From contig NC_081824.1 of assembly GCF_030867095.1 (NCBI RefSeq), forward strand, positions 237,610,719 to 237,674,718: a stretch of DNA of 64,000 bases, read 5' to 3'. Under the pieces are notes generated by a model. That model was not told the origin of the DNA, made no database searches, and worked only from the letters and a program-made list of their open reading frames with translations. The position numbers and the translations under genes were made by a program. The stretch comes from Alligator mississippiensis (taxonomy: Eukaryota > Chordata > Crocodylia > Alligatoridae). Below are positions 22,563 through 33,249 of the stretch, piece after piece. Each line of letters begins with the position of its first letter. The first letter of the stretch is position 1.

Positions 22563-23245
22563 ACAGTGCAGAGGTAGAAAAGGATCTTGGAATCATTATT
22601 GATGCCAAAATGAACATGGGCTGACAGTGTGGGGATGCAGTCAGGAAGGCCAACCACACCTTGTCATGCATCCACAGATGAATCTCAAGCAGGTTCAGGG
22701 AGGTGATCCTTCCCCTCTACACGGCACTGGTCAGGCCGCAGTTGGAGTACTGCATCCAGTTCTGGGCGCCGCACTTCAGGAGGGATGTGGACAGCATTGA
22801 GAGGGTTCGGAGGAGGGCCACCCGCATGATCAGGGGGCAGCAGGGCAGGCCCTATGAGGAGAGGCTAAGGGACTGAACCTGTTCAGCCTCCACAAGAGAA
22901 GGCTGAAGGGGGATCTAGTGGCCTGTTACAAACTAGTCAGAGGGGACCAGCAGGCATTGGGGGAGTCCCTGTTCCCTCAAGCACTACCAGGAGTGACTAG
23001 AAATAACGGTCACAAGCTGGCAGAGGGTAGATTCAGACTAGACATCAGGATGCGCTACTTCAGTCAGGGCAGCTAGGACCTGGAACCAACTTCCAAGAGA
23101 AGTGGTGCTGGCTCCTACCCTGGGGGTCTTTAAGAGGGGGTTAGACAAACACCTTGCTGGGGTCATTTGACCCCAGTACTTTTTCCTGCCATGGCAGGGG
23201 GTCGGACTTGATGATCTGCTCAGGTCTCTTCCGACCCTACCAACT
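22563..23245 (+). mobile_element. Third CR1 LINE fragment, opposite orientation
   Basis: Plus-strand CR1 3' fragment. It starts inside RT (blocks KDLGIIIDAKMNM, ALVRPQLEYCIQFWAP, RRATRMI) and ends in a short tail near 23245. ATGACC occurs at 22557-22562 and 23246-23251. The surrounding minus-strand CR1 reads straight through when the fragment is removed (GTGGTCAATCATGACC to CCCAAATCCC), so this is the innermost, youngest insertion of the stack. Confidence 0.86.
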
Positions 23246-24558
23246 ATGACCCCCAAATCCCTTTCATCTGTAGTACTAACCAGCATATCACTGCTGAGCC
23301 TATAAGCATGCTGCAGGTTTTTCCTCCCAAGGTGGAGAACTTTGCATTTTTCAGTGTTGAACACCAACAGGTTCTCAATCTGCCCATTTCATGAGCCTGT
23401 CAAGATCTGCCTGGATTGCCCTCCTGTCCTCAGGTGTGGATGCTTTACCCCAGAGTTTGGTGTTGTCGGCAAACTTGGCCAGTCCGCTTCTGATACCAAT
23501 GTCTACATCACTGATGAAGATGTTAAACAGTAGAGGCCTTAGGACAGAGCCTTGAGGGACCCCACTGGTGACCGCGCACCAAGATGATTGGCTTCCGTGA
23601 ACCACCACCCACTGGGTCCTACCGCGGAGCCAATTCCCCAGCCAGCGGACCGTGGTGAGATCGAGGCCACAGTTAGCCAGTTTTGCCAAGAGGTGATTAT
23701 GGGATACCAGATTAAGGCTTTTTTAAAAAGTTAAGATATAGGACATCAATCTCTTCCCCCTTGTTCAGGCGATAGGTGAAGGTGATCAGCTCGTGGTCAC
23801 TGTCACCCAGCTTCCCTTAGATTGTTAGGTCGCTGATTAGGTTGTCCCCGGTTGCCAGTACCAGGTCAAGCAGTACTTTACCTCTTGTCAGCCCACAGAC
23901 TTCCTGCATCAGATAGAAGTCATCCACACATGAGAGAAAGCTTTGCGACCGCTTGGATTTGGCTGAGCACTCCTCCCACAAGATGTCTGGGTAGTTAAAG
24001 TCTCCCATTACAACCATACACCAGGAGCGTGCGGCCTCAGCCAATTCCCTGGCAAACTCCTGGTCAAGGTCTTGACCCTAGGTAGGGGGTCTGGAGTAGA
24101 CTCCCACCATAGTATCCCCTGTGCCATGTTCTCCATGGATTTTAACCCAGAGGGTCTCAAGTCTTCCACTGTGGGTGCCAACGTTGGGGACACGTAGCTT
24201 TCCTTGACATAGAGAGCTACACCCCCACCCCTTTTGTCCACTCGATCTCTCCTGTATAGAGTATAGGAGTCTATACCTGTGGTCCAGTCATAGGTGGAGT
24301 CCCACCAGGTCTCTGTTATCCCTATGACATCATAGTTATTTGCATTTAACAGGAAGACAAGTTCCTCCTGTTTATTCCCCAGGCTCCTGACATTTGTGTA
24401 TAGGCATGCAAGTGTCCCCTTGGGGGTCCTTGCCTTGCCTACAGTTCATTCCAGGGCTGGGGCAGGGGTGGGTTCCCTTAAGTGCCTTGGCCTGCTGGCT
24501 TTGCAAGGGTTGCTCAGCGGGCCAACAGTGGCAGTAGTCCCCTCATCCCCCGGCGGGC

Positions 24559-25243
24559 TTAGTTTAAAGCCCAGTGGAGCAGGTCAGCCAGTCTGGTTGA
24601 GAAGAGCCTCCTCCCCAGTGGAAAGAGGTGTAGGTTGTCCCTTCCCAGCAGCTCACTGCCTCTCTCGCCAAAGAGCAGACAGTGGTCATGAAAGTCAAAG
24701 CCTTCCCGATGACACCAGTGCCACAGTCTTTGGTTCACTACCTGGATCCTCCTCTCCCTCCTCAGTCCATAGCCCAAGACTGGGAGGATCAAAGAAAACG
24801 CCACCTATGCCCTCAGATCCTTTAGTTCCGCTCCCAAATCCCTGTAGCGGTTCATGACCCGGCTGGGAGTGCTCCGAGCTGTGTCATTGGTGCCCACATG
24901 GATAAGAAGCATAGGGTAATGGTCAGTGGGCTGAAGGAGCTTAGGGATCTTCTCCACAATGTCTCGGATTCTGGCTCCCGGGAAGCAGCAAACTTCCCAG
25001 GCTAAGGAGTCAGGGCAGCAGATTACCCCCTCACTCCCCCTCAGGATGGAGTCTCCCACGTCATACACTTTGCGTTTTGTCTTGGGGAGAGCAGGGGCGG
25101 TAGATACAGTAGCGCCTGTGTTGCCTGTGGAAGCTGGCAACTCAGCGGGCTCTGCTGGGGCTGCAAGAGGTTTGTACCTGCTGCAAAGCCCCAGTGGGGC
25201 AGGGACCTTGGTGCAGCGGGCCTTGAGGCCCTTGGCCACCTTA
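24559..25243 (-). pseudogene. CR1 ORF1 esterase domain (second copy)
   Basis: The minus strand shows VYDVGDSILRGSEGVICCPDSLAWEVCCFPGARIRDI, then LIHVGTNDTARSTP, then FDFHDHCLLFG, LLGRDNLHLFPLGRRLFSTRLADLLHWALN. GDS near the start and GTND are SGNH/GDSL hydrolase blocks, and DNLH carries the terminal Asp-His pair. This is the CR1 ORF1 esterase. The 5' part of ORF1 is absent at the insertion edge. The piece around 25243-25296 in the same frame belongs to the outer CR1 and is a chance fusion. Confidence 0.82.
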
Positions 25244-27560
25244 ATGCAGTACTCCAGTTGGGGTCTCACCAGAGCTGAGCAGAGAGGAAGAATCACCTCC
25301 TTGGTCTTGCTGGAGATGCATCGATTGATGCATGCCAGAGTATTATTTGTTCTGCTGGCAACAGAGTCGCCCTGCTAGCTCGTATTTATGCTGCAGTCTA
25401 TTACTACCCCCAGGTCTCTACCATTTGTAGTGCTGGTCAGGTTGGTGTTGCCAAGCCTGTAGGTGTGCAGGGGATTGTTTATCCCCACGTGGAGCACTTT
25501 ACATTTCTCAACATTGAACTTCATCTGGTTCTGACTCACCCAACTTGCTAGCTTGTCTAGGTCTGCCTGTATCTGCAGACTATCTTCAAGCATGACCACT
25601 CTTCCCCATAACTTGGTGTCATCTGCGAACTTGGCCAGTGAGCTCTTCACCCCTGCATCCAAATCATTGATGAAGATATTGAAAAGTACAGGACCAAGCA
25701 CCGACCAAGCACTGCTGCCCACTTCTTACCAAGATGACACAGATCCGTTCATTAGGACTCTGAGTCTTACCCCACAGCCAGCTTCATACCCACATAACCA
25801 TCTTGCAGTTAAGCCCACTATCTTCCAATTTTCTTGTGAGAACATCATAGTATACCAGATCAAAGGCTTTTAGGAAGTCAAGGTATACAACACCCACCAC
25901 TTCTCCCTTATCCAAGTGGCAAGTTACCAGATCGTAAAAGGAGATGAGATTGGTAAAACAAGACCTGCCTGTGACAAGGCCAGGCTGGCTGCAGTTCAGA
26001 ATCCTACCTTCTGCAAGCCTATGGCACACAGAGTCCTTAATTAATTTTTCTGGGATTTTCCCTGGGATAGAAGTTAGGCTAATTGGCCTACAGTTACCTG
26101 GGTCCTCCCTTGTCCCCTTCTTGATGATGGGCATGACATTTACCCTCTTCCAGTCCTCAGGGACCACTCCAGAGTGCCACAAGTTTTGGAACAGTTTTGC
26201 CAGGGGCTCTGTGATGACATCAGCCAGCTCCTTCAGCACCCTCTGATTGAGTTCATTTGGTCCTGCTGACTTACATATGTCTTATTTCTTTAATTGATCA
26301 CACACCAGTTCTACGGCAATAGTAGGGAGACAGTCATTTCTGCCCTGCTCATTCTGTACCCTATGTGCCATAATTTTCCCTGTGGCCCGGTGAAATACCG
26401 AGGCAAAGTAGTCATTCAGGAATTCTGTTTTCTCCTGAGTGTTGGTAACCAGCTGTCCTGAGTTGTTGAGCAGTGTGGCCCCACACTCCCATTTGCTTTC
26501 TCTTGTTCCCTACATACCTAAAGAAGGTTGCCAATCTAAGTTCAGTCGCTGCCTTGGCCTTTCTAATTTGTTCCCTACAAGTGTGAAGCGTTGTTGTATA
26601 GTCTTCCTTGGGGCCTGTCCCCAGCTTCTATTCTTTGTATGCCTCTTTCTTCTTTGTAAGGAACACCGTCCTTTCCCCGTTTAGCCAGGAGGGCTTCTCA
26701 GCCCCTTTGCTGCCCTTTTTCCATGTGGGAATAGACTTCCTTTGTGGTTCAAGGATTGCGTCCTTAAGAAGCGACCACTCTCCAAGCACATCTTTTGCCT
26801 TCGGTCCCTGGTCCCGCAGCACTTGCCCTACTAGTGACCTGAGCTTGTTGAAGTTTGCATTTTTGAAGTCCAAGACTTCAACTCTGCTATCAGATTTGTC
26901 TGCCTTACGATGGACTGTGAACGTAATGGTTTCATGGTCACTGTTGCCCAGGCTACCCTCTATTTCTAAGTCAGTCACCAGGTAGTCTCCTTTGGCCAGG
27001 ACCAGGTCTAGGGGAGTGTTACCTCTGGTTGGTCCATGCACCTCCTGAGCCAGGAAGAGCTCTTCAATGCAGGTCAGGAAGGAACTTGATCAGTCAACTT
27101 GGCTGAATGTTCCTTCCAAGAGATGTCTGGATAATTGAAGTCACCCATGATGAGCATGTCACATGCTCGGGCGGCCTCTCTCAGTTCTCGGGTGAACTCC
27201 AGATCAAGTTCCTCCCCTTGATTTGGTGGTCTGCAATATATGCGTACAGTTAAGTCTCTCTGCACGTCCCCCACCTCCCCTGCAGCTTGACTCAGAGGGT
27301 TTCAAGCCGCTCTTTTTTGGAGCTGATGTCAGCCTCCAAGGAGGTGTATTGCTCCTTTACATAGAGAGCTGCACCTCCACCTTTCTTCCCTATCCGGTTC
27401 CTTCTATGCAGGGTGTAGCCCTCCATGGCTATGTTCCAATCATGTGAGGAGTCCCACCAGGTCTCTGTAATCCCTAGTAGGTCATACTGCCCATTAGAGA
27501 GCAGGAGGGCTAGCTCTTCCTGCTTGTTCCCCATGCTCCTGGCAAGGTGAAGAGGCACCC
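25244..27560 (-). pseudogene. CR1 ORF2 endonuclease and RT (outer copy)
   Basis: In minus-strand order: MGNKQEELALLLSNGQYDLLGITETWWD (27530-27440) starts the endonuclease. MGDFNYPDISWKEHSA (27150) is its catalytic block. GNTPLDLVLAKGDYLVTDLEIEGSLGNSDHETITF (27030-26930) closes it. The RT fingers and palm follow at 26239-25784 (PEDWKRVNVMPIIKKGTREDPGNCRPISLTSIPGK, YLDFLKAFDLV). [19 protein letters not shown] and FADDTKLWG lie at 25700-25610. Several frame changes and stops make it a pseudogene. Confidence 0.88.
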
Positions 27561-27737
27561 AAGTCCTCCTGTTGAGACTCTCAGCTTCCTGTCATGCGGA
27601 AGGAGTGTTATTCCCTCAGCTCTCTCAGAAGCGGCTCTCCTAGTGTCCCTATCTATGGAGATTTCTTGTATGTTGGTCCCCAGGCAAACTCTAGTCAGTG
27701 TTTCCCCGTCCCCCAGCAAACTTAAAAAGCCCTATCT

Positions 27738-28320
27738 CAGGGGTGGGCAATTATTTTGGGTGGAGGGCCACTTACCAAGTTGTGGCAAGCTGTCGAGGGC
27801 AGCAGGGGTAGCCCTGCCCCTTCACAGGTGCCCCGCCCCCTGGTCACCATCTTGGGACCCATGTCCCAATGTCTTGGGACCAATATCCCAGAGCCAGCAC
27901 CGATGGGGCCCAGAGCAGGGTGCAAGCTGGCAGGGGTCTGTGGAACTGGGCTGGGCTGCACCAGCAGGGAGAGGGGGGGAGCTGGTCTGGCTCCATAGAG
28001 CCCCTGCCAACTGGGACCCTGTACCCCTGCTGCCCGGCTCTGGGCCCTGCTGGTGCTAACCCTGGGCCACCGGTGAGGACCCCACGCTCCTGCTGACTCC
28101 CTGTCCCTGCTGGGGCTTCTGGCTGAGGGGGGCGGGGCTGGGCAGGCTCTGCTGTTGCAGGAGCTCTCCAGGGCCTCCCCTGGGTCCTGTCATTGTCCGT
28201 GTGATTCCTGTCATCTTGGACAGGAACCAAGGACAGATAAGTTTTAAATTTTCTAAATTTTTTTAGGGGCCCCGCAGGTCAGATTGAATGGCCTTGCAGG
28301 CCATATTTTGCCCACCCCTG
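27738..28320. mobile_element. hAT-type miniature element (CAGGGGTGGGCAA ends)
   Basis: Inverted ends are CAGGGGTGGGCAA and TTTTGCCCACCCCTG. Flanks are CCCTATCT (27730-27737) and CCCTATCT (28321-28328), a perfect 8-bp target duplication as expected for hAT transposons. The 583-bp GC-rich interior has no transposase. It is inserted in CR1 ORF1 of the outer copy. Related copies are at 37609-39056 and about 45822-45993. Confidence 0.92.
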
Positions 28321-28328
28321 CCCTATCT

Positions 28329-28984
28329 AGAGGATCAGCCACCCTGGCTGAGAACAGGGACTTACCTCTCTGCATGAGATGGATGCCGTCCCTTCCCAGG
28401 ACTCTTCTGTCCCTGAAGTGTGAGCTGTGGTTGAGGAAGCCAAAGCCCTCTCAGTGACACCGGAGTCATTGGTTGATTTCCTCAATGCAGCCTTCCCTCC
28501 TCAGACCATGGCCTGCAACTGGAAGGACAGAAGAAATGACTGTTTGGGCCCCCAATCCCTTAAGCCCAGCCCCCAGAGCTCTGTAGTGACTCATGATCCA
28601 GTTTGGATTGTTCCTGGCCATGTCATTTGTTTCCACATGAATGAGGTGTGCATAGGGTAGTAATTGGAGGGATGGACTAGCCTGGGGATCCTTGCTGCAA
28701 CATCTGATGCAGGCCACAGGCAGGCAGCAGACCTCCCAGGGTAGGGGGTCTGGACAGCAGAGGGGACCCTCGGTGCCCTGCAGGAGGAAGTCCCCCACCA
28801 ACACTACCTTGTACCTCCTCTTGGGGGTGGCAGCACGCTACTTACCTTCCTCCTCCTCCAGTGTCACCATCGGAGCCTCCTCCTGTGTGGGGAGGGGAAC
28901 GTACCTGTTGTGCAGGGCCAGCGGAGGAGTAATCCTGGTCCTACATTTCTTGAAGCGTGAAGTGACCGTCGTCTAGGTAGCTTC
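28329..28984 (-). pseudogene. CR1 ORF1 esterase relic (outer copy)
   Basis: The minus frame 28804-28466 reads MLVGDFLLQGTEGPLCCPDPLPWEVCCLP, LIHVETNDMARNNP, YRALGAGLKGLGAQTVISSVLPVAGHGLRR. This is the CR1 ORF1 esterase with the G-D-F/L and T-N-D blocks. The remaining ORF1 end lies on the other side of the hAT insertion. The right edge at about 28984 is where the LTR-element leader resumes. Confidence 0.8.
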
Positions 28985-29109
28985 CTAGGTCCTAGGTACG
29001 TAGCTCCCTGCTCCAGGACTTGTTCCATCCAGCTGCCAAAAAATCTTCTGCTTCAGGGCTGGAGGATAGCTTCCTTAACTTGCAATCTCCTGTGGAGTTG
29101 TGGGTTCAA
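28985..29109 (-). other. Leader of the Gmr1-like element
   Basis: This is internal sequence just downstream of the primer site on the minus strand, before the CR1 insertion. No coding was recognised. Much of the expected gag is not visible in the window. Confidence 0.55.
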
Positions 29110-29127
29110 GTCCCATTCCTGACACCA
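29110..29127 (-). other. Primer-binding site, tRNA-Leu type
   Basis: On the element strand this reads TGGTGTCAGGAATGGGAC, complementary to a tRNA-Leu 3' end including its CCA. It lies 2 bases inside the 5' LTR edge at 29130. The likeness to tRNA-Leu continues to about 29082, for roughly 46 bases in all. That is far more than the usual 18-base primer site. Confidence 0.82.
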
Positions 29128-29129
29128 CT

Positions 29130-31364
29130 TGTGGGTAGGGCAGGTGACTGTGACTCTAAAAGTGGTTTGCTGGGCATGTTGGGTTGGGGGTACTGCCACT
29201 TCCTGCCCCCTTTTACTATTGCTGCAGTGGGTTGGCCATGGCTCCACTGGCCAGGACCCTGGCCTCCCTGTGCAGCCAGCCTGAGGCTCACCCCTCAGCC
29301 TACAGCATTCTTTCCAGCCCCTGGGCCCTTGCCGTGGGTCTATAATGAAGAACAAAAAAAACCCACCCCAAAAACAAGAAATGAAAAAAAGCTGTGTGTC
29401 ATGGCGAGGTCCTGCAGGAGAGCCATGATCTCCTTAAGGTCCCTCTCACCGTGTCAAGGCCGGCCCAAGGGCACCCTCTTCTTCTCGCCCACCACGTCTT
29501 TGATGTTCAGTATATGTTGGGAGGCTACCTTATACCGCCTTGGGCACGGCATATCGGGACCTCTGTCCCTGCCGTTTTTCCGGACTCTTGTGGTCTCCCC
29601 GTACAATGGGTGCTACTCAGGCACCCTAGCCTTATGGGCTATGCGTGGCTCCTACCAACCCCTAATACCATGCCCCAAGCCTCGCAGATGTACTGGACAC
29701 TGGTCTGTCATAATACATGCCCGCTCTCCTAGGCCTTCTCTAGTGCTGCCCCCTTCTCCGGGTTCTTCTCTACATAGGGTGCTCCCCTCTTCGGGGCTCG
29801 CCGTGCCCACCTTGGGCTTCCCAAAATGCTGCCCCCCTTCCTGGGGTTCGTCACGCCCGCACTGGGCCTTCTCAATTGGGCCCCCTCTCTGGGGTCTCGG
29901 TGCCCTTTCTGGGCTTCCTCTAAAAGTGCTGTCCCGCTCAGGGACCCTTGCCCGCTTTGGGACTCTATGTCGAGCCTCTGGTCTCTCAGGCCTACCGCAC
30001 AGCTACCCTCTCTGGTCCAGGCTCACCGCGCTGCTATCCCCTTTTGCCAGGGACCACCACAGCACCTTGCCTTTCTCCTGGGGTGTTGTACTACTAACCC
30101 CTTCCGTCGGGGTCCACCGCAGCACCCTGCCCCTATCTGAGGGCTATTGCCGTACTAGCCTACAACCAGGCTCGCTATGCCCGTCTCAGGCTTCTCAATG
30201 GTCCCCCTTCTCTGGGACCTTACATGCCCGTGCCGGGCTTCCTGATACTATCGCCCCCTCTCTGGGGCTTGCTGTGCCCACGCTGGGCACCGGGGTCCTC
30301 CCACTCCGCTGTGAGGCCCCTTTAAGTAAGTTACGCCCTTACTGGCACCGGGGTCCTCTCACCGCTGGGGTTGCCCCTGAGAATACTGTGCCTTCCCAGG
30401 CGCTAGGGCCCCACACCCTGTGGGTCCCTATGAGTACGCTGCACCCTCCTCAGGCGCTGGGGCCCCACCCCTCTGGGGGTCCCTATGAGGCCTCCTCCAA
30501 CCCCTTATAGCCTCACCCTAGCCACCGGTGTAATAGACCGCCACAAAACAAACACAAGCCTCTTGGCCACAACTTAACTCAAAGCTGCCTGGCTAAACCA
30601 TGGTGATCAACTTCTTCGAGCTGCCCTCCTTCACTCAGCTAGAGCAGTTCCTGACGTGCTTGCATCCTAGCTCCAAAAGCTCCTGCCTCGCTAACAGGGA
30701 ACCACCAGCCTGGCCTTGGTTCTAGGCTTTATAGGAGCCAGGCCCTGCCCTACATTACCAGCTGACTGCTGTCAGGTGTGAGTCAATCTATCTGGAGTTG
30801 CCCTGGCAACTCATAGCTGCGCTCATTATCCCTGCTAGGGCTTTTCCCCAGCAGTTTTGCCCTCTCTAGGAGTGGGGCAGCAAGGTGCCCCGCGACACTG
30901 TGCTTATCTTGTGCTGATCCTCTGGGGGAGGGTTGCCACAGTTGTTGCTTCATGCTGCAGTCCAGGTACCTCAGCTGGCTTCAATCGAGCACAGGCTAAC
31001 CCTGGGCCTTGGCCAGGTGAGACGGACACTATCTGGGGCTCACGTTGCCAGTATGAGTACACCCCTCTAAGCCCTGCTGGCCCCCCATCCCCAAGAGAAC
31101 CCCTCAGCAATTGCCCTGGGATGCTCTTATTTCCCCTCTCTTCCAAGGACAGGCCCTTCTGCCTGACCCAGATTGCTGGGTTTCTAATGGCCCCCAGCTG
31201 GAGCTAATTGTTCAGGTTGCACCGGCTGAGCCTGCCTCTGGCCAGTTACCATAGCTGCACTGCTGCTGCATCCGTGCTGGAGCAGGGGTGGGGGGCAACC
31301 GTCCCAGATTGGAGGCAGCTCAGATGCACTCCTTCCAGCAGTAACGGGGCCAAACCCCATTACA
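29130..31364 (-). repeat. 5' LTR of the Gmr1-like element (split by another LTR)
   Basis: Edges are TGTGGGTAGGGCAGG on the left and AACCCCATTACA on the right, giving TG to CA on the element strand. It is followed by CTTGC at 31365. Removing the nested LTR (29397-30897) and one copy of its 5-bp duplication leaves about 729 bases. These align with 17040-17602, apart from a block of about 150 bases near 31030-31190 absent from the other LTR. Confidence 0.9.
29397..30897 (-). mobile_element. Solo LTR nested in the Gmr1-like 5' LTR
   Basis: A 1501-bp solo LTR with TGTC and GACA ends, flanked by CTGTG at 29392-29396 and 30898-30902. Removing it restores the host LTR sequence AAAGCTGTGCTTATCTTG, which matches the sister LTR at 17.3 kb. 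A TATA-like CCTATAAAGCC on the minus strand near 30730 gives the orientation. The interior has degenerate tandem units rich in CTCTCTGGGG and CGTGCTGGGC (about 29690-30490). A related copy lies at 9148-10006. No internal genes. Confidence 0.92.
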
Positions 31365-31369
31365 CTTGC

Positions 31370-32930
31370 CTTGTCATGATAGAGAAGACCTTGCTTGAGC
31401 TTTCCATACCATTTGGTCTGAACAACTAGCTGCAGGTAGCTTTGGAGAATGTGGTAGAAGAGGTACAGATAGCTCTCCAGTCTAACTTACGGTGCTTCAC
31501 AGAAAGCCATGAATTAGACTGATCCTCCAAACCCAACAGACGTTAGCCAATTTGGAGTCGATCCAGGGATAGAGGCTGCATCTCTCCAGCGTCTTCCCCA
31601 AGCTCCCCACCCCTCTCCCAGGCCCCTCAGGATGAGGGGGAGAAGGCAGGGGATGGAAATCCATTCTGGGGTTTCCCCACCTATGCTGGAGTTGTGGGGG
31701 GGGCGGGGGGAGGAGTGCAGTAGAGCCCCCCCCACCTCAGGGGGATTCCAATCCACCCACCTCACCCTTTAGCATCAGCTGGGCAACCCCCAGAACAAGA
31801 TCCCTTGGTTCCTTTCCACCCCTCCCATTCTGAAAACAGCACCAGGAGCAGGGCTGAGCTGTGTCAGCCCAGCCCTCCTTCTGGCACACACAGACACAAG
31901 TTAATGAAGGCACTCTGCTTTAGAGCACCTTCATCTGAACCTTCGTGTAACGAGGGTTCAGACTGTCATGAGATCAGGCCCCTTTAAAGTGCTCTGCAGT
32001 CGTGCACTTGTGTTAGGCCATGGCTCTAAAGTGCTTTAAGGGGCCACATTGGGTGAAGATTGTCACTTCTGTCCACACCTTAGTAGCTGTTGATTGTGAC
32101 CCCATAGCCCATGAAGTAGACAAGGACTAGTCCCTTGCAATCTCAAAACAGAATGAGCAAGACCTTGTCAGAGGATAGTGGAGTGTGGAATTTTTTGGGT
32201 GGTGGCAACAATGTATGCTTCCATTGAGGCCTTTTGCTCTCTGGCTTTTAATGATGGACCTATGTCTTGTCCCCAGTGACAATGCATGAGAGAAGCCTCT
32301 CTCATATTCATCCCATACACATTACAGAAACTAGGTACACACTTCCACACATTGTCATGTATGCACATCTGTTAGTTGCTTTGGCATCCAACAGACACAA
32401 TTTCTAGTAATTCAGGTGATCATACAAAATGGTGTAGATATTGCCAGCATTTACACCTACTTATACTGCCAGCATTTACACCTACTTCTGTCACAAAGAA
32501 TGCTCGCTCAACTCTTTACAAGTACAGCAGCATTAGCCTTGGTCACGTTGTCCTCCACTGTAGCTGTTGGGTCATCCTGCTCAGGGTTCATTCACTACAC
32601 ATGTGCAGCCACTTTGGAAATTCTCCACCCACTCATAGATTTCTCAATGAACCATATGGTTCTCACTATATTGTGCCACAATCCTATGATGAATTTCACT
32701 AGGTGGCACACATTCAGCCCACAAAAAAGGAATGACAGACCCTGTTCTTTTTTAATGCATGCTGACAGAGGTGTGGCTGTGTTGTTTAAGTGCTCACTTG
32801 TGTGTTCAGTGCAAAATGATGATTTTGTTCAACGGTGCTATCATCAGTGTTCCCTACTGCTGTGCAAGTTTCCCATGTTTTCAAAGATACACAGAATGGG
32901 CAGCCATTTGGCTGTTAATTTCTGAAATAC
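31370..32930 (-). mobile_element. Mariner transposon relic, N-terminal part
   Basis: The minus strand gives FLWAECVPPSEIHHRIVAQYSENHM, then YEWVENFQSGCTCVVNEP (near 32730-32600), the mariner DNA-binding domain. KPESKRPQ-like and KKFHTPLSSDKVLLILF-DCKGLVLVYFMGYGVTINS follow (near 32260-32085), including the first catalytic aspartate block. The segment next to the LTR element (31440-31370) leads into the HALGVEILP block at 17.0 kb. About 31445-32040 does not read as mariner and is probably a further insertion. The right terminal repeat was not found. Confidence 0.78.
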
Positions 32931-33249
32931 TCATATTTTCATTAAAAGGTAATTCTTGAAGGAGAGTTGAAGAGCTTGAAAGCAAAGTGGAAATCTGAAT
33001 AAAGTCCAGTGGAATAAGGAAGAAAATGAAAATCTTCGGCTGTTAGGCATCTTGGGTGAAACTCTAGTTTGGTAAATTTGACTTTATTTATATGCTACCC
33101 TTCCCAACAAAGGCTCTAGGGAGCTCACAAAAGAGGAGACAATAACTTATAAAACAGGAGAATGAACAAGGAACCAAAGCAACTTCAAAGGGGAACTAGA
33201 GCATCAACATAAAACAAAACCCACCCACCCCCAAACAATATTTCACCCT

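Larger units (their letters stand above)
21898..25243 (-). mobile_element. Second CR1 LINE inserted in the outer CR1
   Basis: The 3' end starts at about 21898 (plus text TTTCATAGACATTTGGGCTGG). It runs through the ORF2 C-terminus (22028-22562), a gap filled by a third CR1 (22563-23245), the RT core (23246-23700; SGVPQGSVLRPLLFNIFISD, FADNTKLWG), then jumps directly to endonuclease (23800-24240; MGDFNYPDI). This means about half of ORF2, between the endonuclease and the RT palm, is deleted near 23760. It then covers the ORF2 start and ORF1 to 25243. Dead copy. Confidence 0.85.
21391..28984 (-). mobile_element. CR1 LINE, nearly full length, split by CR1 and hAT insertions
   Basis: The outermost CR1 inserted in the Gmr1-like element. 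Its 3' end is at 21391 (plus-strand text ATCATAGATTTACAG, then TTGTAAGGCTGGAAGGGACC). Pieces are 21391-21897, 25244-27737 and 28321-28984. The break at 21897/25244 rejoins as CACCCAGAACAGGAT then GCAGTACTCCAG, a continuous CR1 sequence. It carries ORF1 esterase, endonuclease and RT, all decayed. It is one of the most complete LINE copies in the window. Confidence 0.88.
17040..31364 (-). mobile_element. Gmr1-like Ty3/gypsy LTR element (fossil) with nested insertions
   Basis: The whole element runs on the minus strand. CTTGC at 17035-17039 and at 31365-31369 forms a 5-bp target duplication. The LTRs are 17040-17602 (3') and 29130-31364 (5', with a nested LTR). A purine-rich tract abuts the 3' LTR and a tRNA-Leu-type primer site abuts the 5' LTR. 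The domain order on the minus strand is protease, integrase, then RT-RNase H. That order marks Gmr1-type elements, since ordinary gypsy has integrase last. It is plainly broken, with many breaks. LTR divergence by eye is about one base in five, so it is probably tens of millions of years old or more. Confidence 0.92.

Noticed and set aside
28807-28984. Independent SGNH/GDSL hydrolase gene in the 28.4-28.98 kb region
   Set aside because: The esterase motifs belong to CR1 ORF1, and the other half of the LINE is adjacent.
29082-29127. tRNA-Leu gene
   Set aside because: It has an encoded CCA and lies 2 bases from an LTR edge in the orientation of a primer site. The 5' half of a tRNA is not convincing, so it is treated as a primer-binding region.
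29020-30510. 496-codon plus-strand open frame
   Set aside because: It spans the LTR-element leader, the primer site and the nested solo LTR, runs antisense to both LTRs, and owes its length to a GC-rich tandem interior. No domain is recognisable.
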